64,000 nt of DNA, from positions 720,524 to 784,523 of the forward strand of contig NC_049983.1 of NCBI RefSeq assembly GCF_000003815.2. The letters are read 5' to 3'. A model generated the notes under the pieces. That model searched no databases and was not told the DNA's origin. It worked only from the letters and a program-made list of their open reading frames with translations. This DNA is from Branchiostoma floridae (lineage: Eukaryota; Chordata; Leptocardii; Amphioxiformes; Branchiostomatidae). Numbering within the stretch: the first letter of the stretch is position 1; each line of letters begins with the position of its first letter. This document shows positions 43,225-52,419 of this stretch, in pieces. A program made the translations under genes and the position numbers.

Positions 43225-43746
43225 TATTCTGTTATCACCATAAGGACAAACCAAAAACAAAGCCTATCACAAAACCTTTATGTAGAACCCCTTTAGAAGG
43301 GAACAGTGTATTGTACGATCTGCAAAATACGTGTATACTAATAACTCAAAAGAAATTAGAAAATAGCTAAACCATCGAAATGCATATTTACAAAAAGAAT
43401 TTTGTTGGAGTAGTGATAAAAGCACTTTGGTGAAAAGTATGCTACAAAAGAATAAAAGTAACAAATTACAAAAATCAATTCGCACTACTCATACAGTCAC
43501 GTGCCTAGGATTGGCCGACTTATGTCTGGTCAGAAAGCTGATGATAGTGAAGTGGCTCAGGCCGCTAGTTAAGGGAGCTGATGCGAAGCTGTTGTTCCAG
43601 CCCATTGTGTGTCAGACAGATTACAATATTTTGCTAGACTTTCAGTAACACAGACTCAGCACAGATTAGATGGCCATTTACGTGGAGGCGTTACACTAGA
43701 GAAGAGAAGAGGAGACAGGAATAATCTCAATCCAGACATAATACTC
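43225..43746. other. Unique stretch between the left inverted-repeat arm and the Ngaro element
   Basis: No gene or repeat recognised. Confidence 0.4.
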
Positions 43747-44068
43747 TTTTCATTTCATGAAAAGCCCCTTATGCCTACTTCTCCGACCGATATAAGGACA
43801 GGGAGACAAGAATTCAACTGACACACTTGGCATCTTTGGCGGAAAAACAGGTATATTGTCAAGATTGGCATACAGAATGGAAAAAACATAGAATCATTAC
43901 ATAAATATGTATCATTCTCAATATATGGCAACACGCCAAATGGTTACCATGACAACGGTTCCATATATCTCGTGAAAAGGTTTTTCGTATAAAGGTCACA
44001 TGCCAATCATACAAGTTTACGAACATTATAAGATTTCCAACATAATTTGAGTACTGGTTTACCACCAC
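43747..44068. repeat. Split direct repeat A, terminal copy (322 bp)
   Basis: By eye identical to 49796-50117 over the full 322 bases; outside these limits the two copies diverge at once. Confidence 0.9.
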
Positions 44069-45074
44069 TTAAACGTTAAAAACGTTAAAAACAAGAAATG
44101 TTCAATAAACTGAAATGTGGCGAAGGTGAACAAACAAAACGTCTGAGCTAGTTTCTATACAACAGTCTGAAACGACTTTTTAGGTGCGATGCTGAAATAT
44201 TGACGTAATGCAAATGTTGCCTAGGATCTGTAGAGTATTGTAGGGTACGTTTAGAGAAAAATACTGGCATATTATGAAAGTAACCTGAGCAGCATGGCTG
44301 TAACTTAGACTAACAGTGTCGATCGCTTTATTTATAAATCTAACTTCGTATCCTTGAGTATTGTAAACTATCTGTTTTTTCCCTATACAGCGTTAGCATA
44401 AAATTGTTTACCGTAAAGTGACATGGAGTGACACCTGGTAATACATTTCGCTACGGAGCAACGACAGAAAGAAAAGTTTCTATTGAGTTAGCATACATTT
44501 ATGTGCTGTAGGGTAGTATGGAATTACGCAAGGTAATACATTCATAACTGGGAGACTACTCAGGGACTAAGAATCAACAAATCTACTTATTATAAGAGTA
44601 TAGCTATGCTATCCAGTTTGGTTTAGAAAACAAACAAACCTGTACTAGTCAGCTGTTATTATCAGAACTAAGGTAACTCACCGTATACCGGCATAAAAGC
44701 CGCACTGGCCAGGTGTTCAATACAGGCATGGAGCTAGCTATTGCTATCATAACCTTGAGCAGGGCACCCTAAACGTTGTATTCCAATGTAGCTTGGTTTA
44801 GGATGCAAGCAGGGAACTTACTGTTGTTATCGAACTCTGGGTAACTCACCCTGTTCAAATGTTGTAGTTGATCAGACATATGGGTAACACACCATGTATC
44901 AAGGCTGTAGGGTAACTCACCCTATGTAGGGGTTTCAGTCTAAAGTTGATAATTCTTATTGGTGAGGTTGAGTAGGTATCAACCTATTGTGCCGTTAGCC
45001 GATTATACCCGTTTAAGGGTCTATTAGGGATCTTTTTCAGCTGTTCAAGTACGAACCAGGTGCCTTCTATGGAG
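44069..45074 (-). other. Non-coding region downstream of the recombinase, with a repeated gtaactcacc motif
   Basis: The motif (g)ggtaac(t/a)cacc occurs about four times between 44680 and 44925. No coding potential; probably the element's 3' untranslated region. Confidence 0.6.
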
Positions 45075-45959
45075 TTAAGTGCGAATATATTTTTTAAATG
45101 CATCTGAGGTCCATCTCCCTAGTAGCCGAAGGTTCGAATCCGAAACCCCCTGCAAAGCTGCTTGCGTAGCAGCTCCAATTCGGAAGGAATGCGAGGTGTA
45201 TTTTTGTGGATCGAGTTTGACTTGCAGGACACAGGCTCTTAATGCCTTGGCAAAGTTATCGCTGGTAACAGGGCAACCATCCCTACGTTGGAACAGGTAC
45301 CCCGGGTTCCTTCCCCGTAGTTGGAGGTACTTAGCAAGGCTTACCACCGGGCAGTGCGGACTTTCTGGGTGTGGTTGGATCTGGATGGTGGATTGGGCTG
45401 AAGGACTGCTGTGTTTGTACGTCTTAAACTGTACCAAGAAGGAAGTTAGGCCACTATTAGAGTCCAGATTACCCCTGAGGTCCGCTAAGGTCAGAGTGTG
45501 TTGGGAAGAATTAGTTACCGTTACTTCGCTTATGCGAGCTAAAGAGTAGAACATAAACGTGAACATTGCCTCATACAGGCACTGATTGTAGTACGTGGTC
45601 TTTATGAACTTCAAGGCATCAATCAATTGGGAAAGAATAGGAGGCGTTATGGGCAACCTTCCGTCGGGTACGTGGTTCTTTTGTATTGAGTGCATCAACT
45701 TGCGAACGACGAAAGTAGAAGTGGGGTCTTGTAGATTTTGGATTTTGTGAATGAAACCTATAGCTGAAAGTTTAGATGCTATCGACGCTGGGGCAAATCC
45801 CTTACTATGTAAGTAGGAAATAAACTGGCATACTATAGGCTCTGGAATAGGGGGCTTGATATTGGCTGTACAGTGGATTTCAAGGCTGAATTGACGGAAA
45901 TGCTGCCACGCCAGGCGATAAGCTGAGATTGTAGAAGGTGCTAAGGATTGAACAAGCAA
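45075..45959 (-). CDS. Tyrosine recombinase of the Ngaro-like element
   Basis: About 294 residues of a phage-integrase-type recombinase. The N-terminal SAM-like part has APSTISAYRLAW. The catalytic part has an Arg in LARISEVT, the H-x-x-R motif HSFRIGAAT, GRW and the nucleophile Tyr in FKKYIR, so the R-H-R-W-Y set is complete. It would insert the circular DNA copy into the genome. There is no ATG at the start: the frame stays open upstream to about 46069, overlapping the end of the RT-RNase H frame by about 100 bases in the -1 frame relative to it. Expression by -1 frameshifting or internal initiation is therefore likely. I did not find a convincing slippery heptamer. Confidence 0.9.
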   Translation of the reverse strand: MLVQSLAPSTISAYRLAWQHFRQFSLEIHCTANIKPPIPEPIVCQFISYLHSKGFAPASIASKLSAIGFIHKIQNLQDPTSTFVVRKLMHSIQKNHVPDGRLPITPPILSQLIDALKFIKTTYYNQCLYEAMFTFMFYSLARISEVTVTNSSQHTLTLADLRGNLDSNSGLTSFLVQFKTYKHSSPSAQSTIQIQPHPESPHCPVVSLAKYLQLRGRNPGYLFQRRDGCPVTSDNFAKALRACVLQVKLDPQKYTSHSFRIGAATQAALQGVSDSNLRLLGRWTSDAFKKYIRT

Positions 45960-45967
45960 GTTGTCGA

Positions 45968-47512
45968 CTAGTCGATTAAGCTGCTGGGCAGGAGATGGGG
46001 AGGCACCCTGACCGGATGAGTTGCCATGTGTGGGTATTTCCTGCGGAACCGCTCTACCTGTAGGCGAGATAGACAGTCAGCCATCGTGTTATGTGTTCCC
46101 GGTATGTGCTCAGCTCGACATCTAATATTTCGGCGGAGGCTTATAAGAACAAATCTTCGAACCAAGGGCATTATCCTGGGGTTCCGTGACGTCTGTTTAT
46201 TGATTATGTGCACCAGGGCAAGGTTGTCAGTGTGTAACAAAATACTTTGGTTCGCCCATTCCTTGCCCCAGATATGGAAAGCCAGCACAATTGGATAAAA
46301 TTCTAATATTGTAATATTCGTCGAGTGTAGTGCCTGTGGCCAAGCTCCGTAAAGCCATTCTGTGCCATAAACTGCGCCATAACCTAACGATCCTGCTGCA
46401 TCTGTATACAGGTTTAACGTGGAGTCCGTAGTAAATTGGTCGTCAACAAAGAAGGATTTTCCATTAAAGGTGTCAAGGAAATGACCCCACATTTGTAAGT
46501 CAAGCCTTACCCCACTGTTGATGTGAATAGGGCCTGTTTTGTATGTCCTATTCCTGGTTAGATCAATCAATCTTCTTAAGAAAGCGCGCCCTGGCACAAC
46601 TACTTGACATACGTGATTGAGTAGTCCGACAAGGGACTGCACTTGTTTTAAGGAAACTGAGGAGCGCAGGAGGAATTCTTGAATAGTTTCTTTGCACTTT
46701 TGTAATTTGTCAATGGGCAATCTCGCCTCCATCAATCTTGTGTCGAGTTCTATGCCTAGAAATGACATAGTCGTATCTGGGTAGTAGGTTTTTTCCTCCG
46801 AAAGAGGAACCCCTACTTCCTGACACATATTGCTAAATGCTACCAAGTCTCGTTCGCAAGATGAGTATGCGTGGTTTGCGAACAAGAAATCGTCTAATAT
46901 GTGGGTAGGGAAGCGTATATTGAGTTTGTTTACCGCTATCCACTCAAGGGCCGAACTAATAGCCTCAAAAATTGAACAAGATATTGAAGCTCCCATTGGC
47001 AGGCATCGATCATAATAGAAACCATTGTCTAAATAGAATCCTAATAGGTGGTGGTCGTTAGGATGTATGGGGACAATACGAAAGGCTGATTCCACATCCG
47101 TTTTTGCTAGAAAACATCCTGGTCCTAGCAATTTTATGTGTCGGATAGCATTGTCTATATTGGCATAAGAAACCGAGGATAGCTCTTTAGGAATACCGTT
47201 ATTCACTGCTTTCCCCGGGGGATGCGACAAGTCATGTATTATCCGATACTTTCCTGGGGCTTTTTTGGGAATCGCATAAATGGGAGAAATGAATAGGTTC
47301 GGAAATGGTTTATCTGCGAATGGACCCACTATACGTCCTTGTTCCAGTTCAGACTGAAGTTTCTCAAAAATAATTGGAAGTTGTGCTGGATTGGGGGACA
47401 TGACTTTGGAAGGAAAGTAATTTCGAGATCCAAAATACTCCAATGGAAATCCATAGGTAAAGCCTTTGATGATGTAATCTTTTTCCCTGTCGGGGTACCC
47501 TTCTAGAAACAA
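45968..47512 (-). CDS. Reverse transcriptase-RNase H of the Ngaro-like element
   Basis: About 514 residues. RT blocks: PKKAPGKYRIIHDLSHP, KTDVESAFR, LPMGASISC and the catalytic LDD (HILDDFLFA). Later comes YFLG-like FLGIELDT and the RNase H part with YTDAAGS, ILEFYP, LHTDN and NTMADCLSR, giving the D-E-D-D set. The sequence type fits DIRS/Ngaro RT rather than LTR elements; no protease or DDE integrase is present. No ATG lies near the start: the frame is open upstream into the end of gag (in the +1 frame relative to gag for at least 80 bases), so translation probably depends on frameshifting or re-initiation after the gag stop at 47523. Confidence 0.92.
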   Translation of the reverse strand: MFLEGYPDREKDYIIKGFTYGFPLEYFGSRNYFPSKVMSPNPAQLPIIFEKLQSELEQGRIVGPFADKPFPNLFISPIYAIPKKAPGKYRIIHDLSHPPGKAVNNGIPKELSSVSYANIDNAIRHIKLLGPGCFLAKTDVESAFRIVPIHPNDHHLLGFYLDNGFYYDRCLPMGASISCSIFEAISSALEWIAVNKLNIRFPTHILDDFLFANHAYSSCERDLVAFSNMCQEVGVPLSEEKTYYPDTTMSFLGIELDTRLMEARLPIDKLQKCKETIQEFLLRSSVSLKQVQSLVGLLNHVCQVVVPGRAFLRRLIDLTRNRTYKTGPIHINSGVRLDLQMWGHFLDTFNGKSFFVDDQFTTDSTLNLYTDAAGSLGYGAVYGTEWLYGAWPQALHSTNITILEFYPIVLAFHIWGKEWANQSILLHTDNLALVHIINKQTSRNPRIMPLVRRFVLISLRRNIRCRAEHIPGTHNTMADCLSRLQVERFRRKYPHMATHPVRVPPHLLPSSLID

Positions 47513-47522
47513 ACTAAGCTTC

Positions 47523-48728
47523 TTAGCGATTACGGGTGTTGTTATTTCTGAGCTGAGCCTTCTTGGGGCAGTTGGGCTCCTTGTGTGGCCCTGAACAGGT
47601 GGGGCAGGAGTGCTTGTAAGGGCAACCTGTCGTGGAGCACTGGCCTCCGGGGAGGTGATATTGAAAGCAGTAGCCTCTGGGTATTTTGTTGGTCTTGGGA
47701 AAGGAGGGCTTGGGGGAAGAAGATGCTAGTGCCAAGCTACTGAAGGCATCAACGTACAGCTGCGGATGTGGGACATCCCATGGTAGGTTTGGGTTGATCT
47801 GTCTTAGCTGTCTGAAGTACATATCGTACTTACCCCACTGCGCACCTCGGTCTGCCATGGATCGGATCAAGTACCCGTAAGAGATTAACTGGGTACTGCG
47901 CAGAACATGCTTCTGGACATAGATATACTGGTAAATCGCGAATGCGTTTGACCATTGTGCTAAGGAAAGGGAGTTCTTACTGTCCTCTACATTGTTTTCC
48001 ACCGTCAAAGTTGGGAGTCCTGCTAATGGTTCCAGGTTGATGTTGAATTGCGCTTTGGGACGATGAGTTGGCAATAAGTGTTTGAATTCCACATATTTAT
48101 CTAGCCAAATTTTCTCCTTCGTTGGTTCTGGTATTCCAGTGTCCAGAGGTAAGTGAACTCCCGTTTTATAGAGCTCACCGCTAAGGACAGATTCTATGGC
48201 AGGAGTCCCAACTACTGACGCTGGTTGGTTAAGAGCGGAGGCATTAACTGTCTTAGTAAGAGAGGATGTACCTAGAATGCTGGAAGCCAGGGTCGAGCCT
48301 AGGCCTGGCATCTGGGCGTTTGGGTTGATGGACGGAAGAGATGGGGGCTGAGGATCCAGTGCCCCACTTGTGGTAGCTATTGGCAACACGCCAGGGGTAT
48401 CGGTTACATGGGTTACAGTCACTGAGCTAGGAGAGGTGTTAAGACCTACAAGTCCTGCTGACCCTCCGTCTGTTGGTAACGCACCTGGAGTCTGGGGGTC
48501 ACTGGAATTTGTAGAGTTCAGTTTGTTCGCTATCTGCGTAGTAACTTGTTGCAAGTCCTCTAGTTGCTTTTGTAGAAACTTCATTGTCAGCTTGGGTTTA
48601 TCCGGAGCCTTGCGAGTAGGTTGCGGGGGTGCATCCTCTGGAGATGGCTGATCTCCTCGCTCCGTCGGGGACGGATCATCCCCGGCTTCCGGCCTCGCTG
48701 CTTTGCGTGCCTTCTTCCTTGGAGGCAT
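47523..48728 (-). CDS. Gag-like protein of the Ngaro-like element
   Basis: ATG at 48728 opens a 401-residue frame. The N-terminus is basic and proline-rich (PPRKKARKAARP), followed by a coiled-coil-like segment (FLQKQLEDLQQVTTQIANKL), a Ser/Thr/Pro linker, a conserved central region and a Cys/His C-terminus (FQYHLPGGQCSTTGCPYKH...CPTC...CPKK) that resembles a CCCH or zinc-knuckle RNA-binding motif. The likely role is packaging element RNA. It is the first ORF after the leader. The sequence just upstream is interrupted by an assembly gap at 48774-48873. Confidence 0.8.
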   Translation of the reverse strand: MPPRKKARKAARPEAGDDPSPTERGDQPSPEDAPPQPTRKAPDKPKLTMKFLQKQLEDLQQVTTQIANKLNSTNSSDPQTPGALPTDGGSAGLVGLNTSPSSVTVTHVTDTPGVLPIATTSGALDPQPPSLPSINPNAQMPGLGSTLASSILGTSSLTKTVNASALNQPASVVGTPAIESVLSGELYKTGVHLPLDTGIPEPTKEKIWLDKYVEFKHLLPTHRPKAQFNINLEPLAGLPTLTVENNVEDSKNSLSLAQWSNAFAIYQYIYVQKHVLRSTQLISYGYLIRSMADRGAQWGKYDMYFRQLRQINPNLPWDVPHPQLYVDAFSSLALASSSPKPSFPKTNKIPRGYCFQYHLPGGQCSTTGCPYKHSCPTCSGPHKEPNCPKKAQLRNNNTRNR

Positions 48729-48773
48729 TACTGGGGCTCGACAATAGTAAAGCGTTAAGACAGTGAGCAGAGT

Positions 48774-48873
48774 NNNNNNNNNNNNNNNNNNNNNNNNNNN
48801 NNNNNNNNNNNNNNNNNNNNNNNNNNNNNNNNNNNNNNNNNNNNNNNNNNNNNNNNNNNNNNNNNNNNNNNNN
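48774..48873. other. Assembly gap (100 N) in the Ngaro leader
   Basis: Exactly 100 Ns, 46 bases upstream of the gag ATG; true size unknown. Confidence 0.99.
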
Positions 48874-49060
48874 TACATCAGGACAATTTTGTTGCATGAT
48901 GACACATTCCTAGTTATATCGATTGTATTGGAGTGTCATGCCGGGTATCTGAGAAATGCGGTATAACGGTGAAAAAGCAAACCGTCAGATACAAAGGTTA
49001 TTTAAGTCACTGTGGTTCTTGGACAACCCGCCCCGACAAAGCCATGCACGAAATAAATCA

Positions 49061-49390
49061 CATGTACGGACAGGTACAGTAACGGTACCCCGACAAAATC
49101 ATGTGATAAAACAAGCAGTTACTTGTGAACCACGCATGTACGGACAGGTACCCTGTTAGTACCCCGACAAAATCATGCGTTAAATAATCACATGTACGGA
49201 CAGGTACCCGGCCCGTACCCCGACAAGATCATGTGAATCAAACAATTGCTTGTGAACAAAGATCATGTGATATAAACAAGCAATTGACGCATGTACGGAC
49301 AGGTATCTTCCTAGTACCCCGACAAAATCATGCGTAAATAGTCACAAGTATGGACAGGTACACTAAACGGTACCTGGACAAAGGGCACGT
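49061..49390. repeat. Iterated 43-bp modules in the Ngaro leader
   Basis: Four modules of exactly 43 bases lie at 49061-49103, 49135-49177, 49191-49233 and 49290-49332. Each starts catgtacggacaggta and ends gtaccccgacaa(a/g)atcatg. A weaker fifth is at about 49345-49390. The spacers are 31, 13 and 56 bases and unrelated in length. The ggtac and gtacc halves make each module partly palindromic. Position between the internal repeat and gag suggests a regulatory or RNA-structure role. Confidence 0.85.
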
Positions 49391-49637
49391 GATATGTATA
49401 CCAACATCTGTTTGGGAACAGACATTGATATTAGTCCAACGACTTTCCTATAAATTGATATCCACATGAAGGTACATCTGCGGTATTGTTTGTTGTGAAT
49501 TTGAATTATGCGTAAACTTTGAATGAAGATCTGAAATTTGTGCTTGAGTACATATAGGTGAAATGAAAAACAAAGCACAAAAGAAAGGCAACAAATGTTG
49601 TCGACGTTCTGGCTTTTCTATAGGGGTTGGGTTTGGG

Positions 49638-49796
49638 GGGAAATGCAAACACAGCCGCTCAGTAAACGGCGTGTTTTGACTGACCTGTCTAGCTCAGAAC
49701 ATATTCCCGCCTTTCCTCGTAGCCAATGGGAATCGAATGAACACGTGAACAGGGCATGGTGACTGGGAACGTCTCCGAATCCGGCTTAAGCTGTAT
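49638..49796. repeat. Split direct repeat B, internal copy (159 bp)
   Basis: By eye identical to 51266-51424; directly abuts repeat A at 49796. Confidence 0.9.
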
Positions 49797-50117
49797 TTTC
49801 ATTTCATGAAAAGCCCCTTATGCCTACTTCTCCGACCGATATAAGGACAGGGAGACAAGAATTCAACTGACACACTTGGCATCTTTGGCGGAAAAACAGG
49901 TATATTGTCAAGATTGGCATACAGAATGGAAAAAACATAGAATCATTACATAAATATGTATCATTCTCAATATATGGCAACACGCCAAATGGTTACCATG
50001 ACAACGGTTCCATATATCTCGTGAAAAGGTTTTTCGTATAAAGGTCACATGCCAATCATACAAGTTTACGAACATTATAAGATTTCCAACATAATTTGAG
50101 TACTGGTTTACCACCAC
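49796..50117. repeat. Split direct repeat A, internal copy (322 bp)
   Basis: By eye identical to 43747-44068. Confidence 0.9.
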
Positions 50118-50427
50118 CAAAAGCCATCGCGCCTAACAAGTGGCAGGGGAAATCTGACTGCAAAACCCTCCTGTCTATTAGTCCGCCAAAGAGCCAATCA
50201 GGCAATAAGGGGCTAAGAAGTGTAGGGTGAGGGAATGTAAATGAATAGCCTTGCTTTCTGACTGACAAACGAGTATTAAAACATTTGAAGATTTCGTTAG
50301 TTTTCAAAAATGTCGCCAAATATCAAGTTACTTTTGTTCTACTCACCGCGTGTTGAGGGGCCAGGGCGAGGGGGGTGGGGGTGATTCAATGTATAAATGT
50401 CCAATTGAAAATGTATTTTAGAGGGAA

Positions 50428-51024
50428 TTAAATGCCCTTTGTTGCTGTTAAGGCCCCCCTGATGGACTTGAAGTGAAGATACATCCCGTAAGGGGACAGG
50501 TGGTGTCCGTCTTTTGCAAAATATTCTGGGCAATGCCTATTAACAAGGCGGACATGTGCCCATGTAGACATGTGAGGAGTGTTGGCCACCTCATGTCTCA
50601 AAGCGTCAAGGTACCTACCTAGGCACTGATTGTACGGTATGTTTGGTGGGTTAAATACCCGTGGGAGAGGTTCTCCAACAATGATATGTCTGGCATTAGC
50701 CCGGTTTCTGATTACACTTGCCATACCAACTATGCGTAAAGCCACTATCTCAGGCTCCCAGAAGAGCTCACACAGATCATTGGACCCTAACTCAAGGTAG
50801 ACATCATCCACGGTTGGCAGGGCCTTACACATTTGGTCGAAGTTCGAAACTTTGCCGCCAGACAAGGACATCCATTTTACATCGGTGTTTTCCAACCAAA
50901 AATCTCTACTCACTACTTGGCCTGATGCTGATTCGGTTCTGCTTTCAACAAAAGCATCCAGTCTGCGTATGAACGAGTGCCCTATGATTAGTATTCGTCT
51001 TTTTCTGTGACCAACTTCTGCCAT
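50428..51024 (-). CDS. SGNH/GDSL-type hydrolase of the Ngaro-like element
   Basis: ATG at 51024; 198 residues. The blocks of the SGNH fold are visible: IIGHSFIRRL with the nucleophile Ser in place of the usual GDS context, a Gly-containing SGGKV block, ELGSNDLCE with the Asn, and DGHHLSPYG with the catalytic Asp-x-x-His type end. Such proteins hydrolyse esters in other settings. SGNH/esterase ORFs have been noted in some non-LTR and Ngaro-type retroelements, but their role is unknown. It lies in its own compartment between the terminal repeat B and the internal A-B block, upstream of gag in coding direction and apart from the other ORFs. No lesion is seen, which implies selection or youth. 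Confidence 0.85.
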   Translation of the reverse strand: MAEVGHRKRRILIIGHSFIRRLDAFVESRTESASGQVVSRDFWLENTDVKWMSLSGGKVSNFDQMCKALPTVDDVYLELGSNDLCELFWEPEIVALRIVGMASVIRNRANARHIIVGEPLPRVFNPPNIPYNQCLGRYLDALRHEVANTPHMSTWAHVRLVNRHCPEYFAKDGHHLSPYGMYLHFKSIRGALTATKGI

Positions 51025-51265
51025 GTCGTACTAAGAATCAAAAGCAACGCCTACTGTAAGAGTTTAGCAACAAGAGAACAACCGAACTTCTGGGGGCCCC
51101 GTCACAGCTGCACAAAGCAGCGACAAAAAACTGGAAATAGAGACGACTCACCGTCTTTGCCAGAGATTCCGACCGGGAATAATCAGTCAAGAGTGTAGTC
51201 TCAAAGCAGAATACAGAGGGGGCAGAAATTGCCAACGCAAAGGATGCCAGAACGGAAAATGCAAC

Positions 51266-51424
51266 GGGAAATGCAAACACAGCCGCTCAGTAAACGGCGT
51301 GTTTTGACTGACCTGTCTAGCTCAGAACATATTCCCGCCTTTCCTCGTAGCCAATGGGAATCGAATGAACACGTGAACAGGGCATGGTGACTGGGAACGT
51401 CTCCGAATCCGGCTTAAGCTGTAT
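51266..51424. repeat. Split direct repeat B, terminal copy (159 bp)
   Basis: By eye identical to 49638-49796. The element ends here; LINE-like sequence starts at once. Confidence 0.9.
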
Positions 51425-51890
51425 ATCTGTACAAATCCACTATCCGCCCTTGTATGGAATACTGCTGTCATCTATGGGGAGGTGCCCCGAAGGACTGTCT
51501 GCAACTTCTAGACTGCATTCAAAGAAGAATCTGTATGGCTATTAGTAATCAATTATCACCTAAGCTTGACCCTCTCTCCCACAGGCAAAATATGGCATCC
51601 CTGTCCCTTTTTACCGGAACTTCCATGGGAATTACTCCAATGATCTCATACTACTTGTCCCTCCGGTGCGAGCCTTTCAGCGCAACACAAGGTTCTTAGC
51701 AAACTCACATCACTTTACTATTCAATTACCGGTTTCCAGGCCCTCCTAGAGCAACAGTTTACAGCAAAATTATGAAACTCACTTGACGACTCTTGTTTCT
51801 CTCCTCTCTACAACTTATCAGCCTTCAAAACAAATGTTCACCGCTATCTCCGTGCACAGTTTCCAACTCCTTAGTTCATTGAATTGAAGA
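51425..51890 (+). pseudogene. Jockey-group LINE tail fragment next to the Ngaro end
   Basis: The frame begins at the junction with LYKSTIRPCMEYCCHLWGG and continues RRICMAISNQLSPKL, then shifts frame near 51605 (YRNFHGNYSNDL, RAFQRNTRF). This is the C-terminal part of a LINE RT. No matching LINE sequence lies left of 43747, so the Ngaro element was not simply inserted into the middle of this copy, or the left part was lost. Confidence 0.7.
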
Positions 51891-52419
51891 AGTCTCATGA
51901 CCTTGCTTTGAACAATCTTGTTAAAAAAAAGTTAAAGGCTTAATCAGATAGTGCTTTATTGTAACACAAGTCTTACCAAAGTAAACTTTTTCTTTTTTTT
52001 TAAAGAATGCATTTCAACAGTTTTATATATTTGTATTAATTTCTTGTGTGTAGTTGTATTTTGAAGAGAGGATGATTTATCATTTGTCTCTTTATGTAAA
52101 TGTTTTGTCATAGAGTTTACTTTTGGCTTGACTATAGGCCAAATCGGTTTGAATGACATCCGTGTGCACGTCAGTTATTGGCAACTTTCACTTAAGAAAA
52201 AAATTAAACCATACTGTTTATCAAACAAAGCAGCTACATATTGAACAAACAAGAAGATGTGAAGGAACGAAAATCAAGAATGTGTTGGTATATCATAATC
52301 TGCGTATGTTCATCCTTCCTGACTACAATACCTCACCTGATTTCATAATGAATGCAACTTTTTGGCCATTTGGCCATGTCATCCACATAGACAAATCAAC
52401 AGGACCTTTGAGTGATGAA
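51891..52419. other. AT-rich stretch between LINE fragment and right inverted-repeat arm
   Basis: A minus frame (52673-52323) runs from the arm into this stretch (GPVDLSMWMTWPNGQKVAF), hinting at decayed coding sequence of an unidentified mobile element. Confidence 0.4.

Larger units (their letters stand above)
43747..51424 (-). mobile_element. Ngaro-like tyrosine-recombinase retrotransposon with split direct repeats and an SGNH ORF
   Basis: 7,678 bases, coding on the minus strand. In coding direction the order is: terminal repeat b (51424-51266), SGNH hydrolase ORF, internal joined repeats A2-B1 (50117-49638), a leader with 43-bp modules, gag, RT-RNase H, tyrosine recombinase, a 1-kb non-coding part and terminal repeat A1 (44068-43747). 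Terminal pieces repeated as a fused internal block are the split direct repeats of the PAT/Ngaro group, which integrate by tyrosine recombinase and make no target duplication; none is seen here. The repeat pairs look identical and all ORFs are intact, so the insertion is young. A 100-N gap lies just before gag. DIRS elements differ in having inverted terminal repeats. Confidence 0.9.

Noticed and set aside
45125-45160. tRNA-like box B (ggttcgaatcc)
   Set aside because: It lies inside the recombinase coding sequence, without a box A at the right distance.
49061-49390. CRISPR-like array
   Set aside because: Repeats are 43 bases with spacers of 13-56 bases in a eukaryotic retrotransposon leader; no cas genes, no regular spacers.
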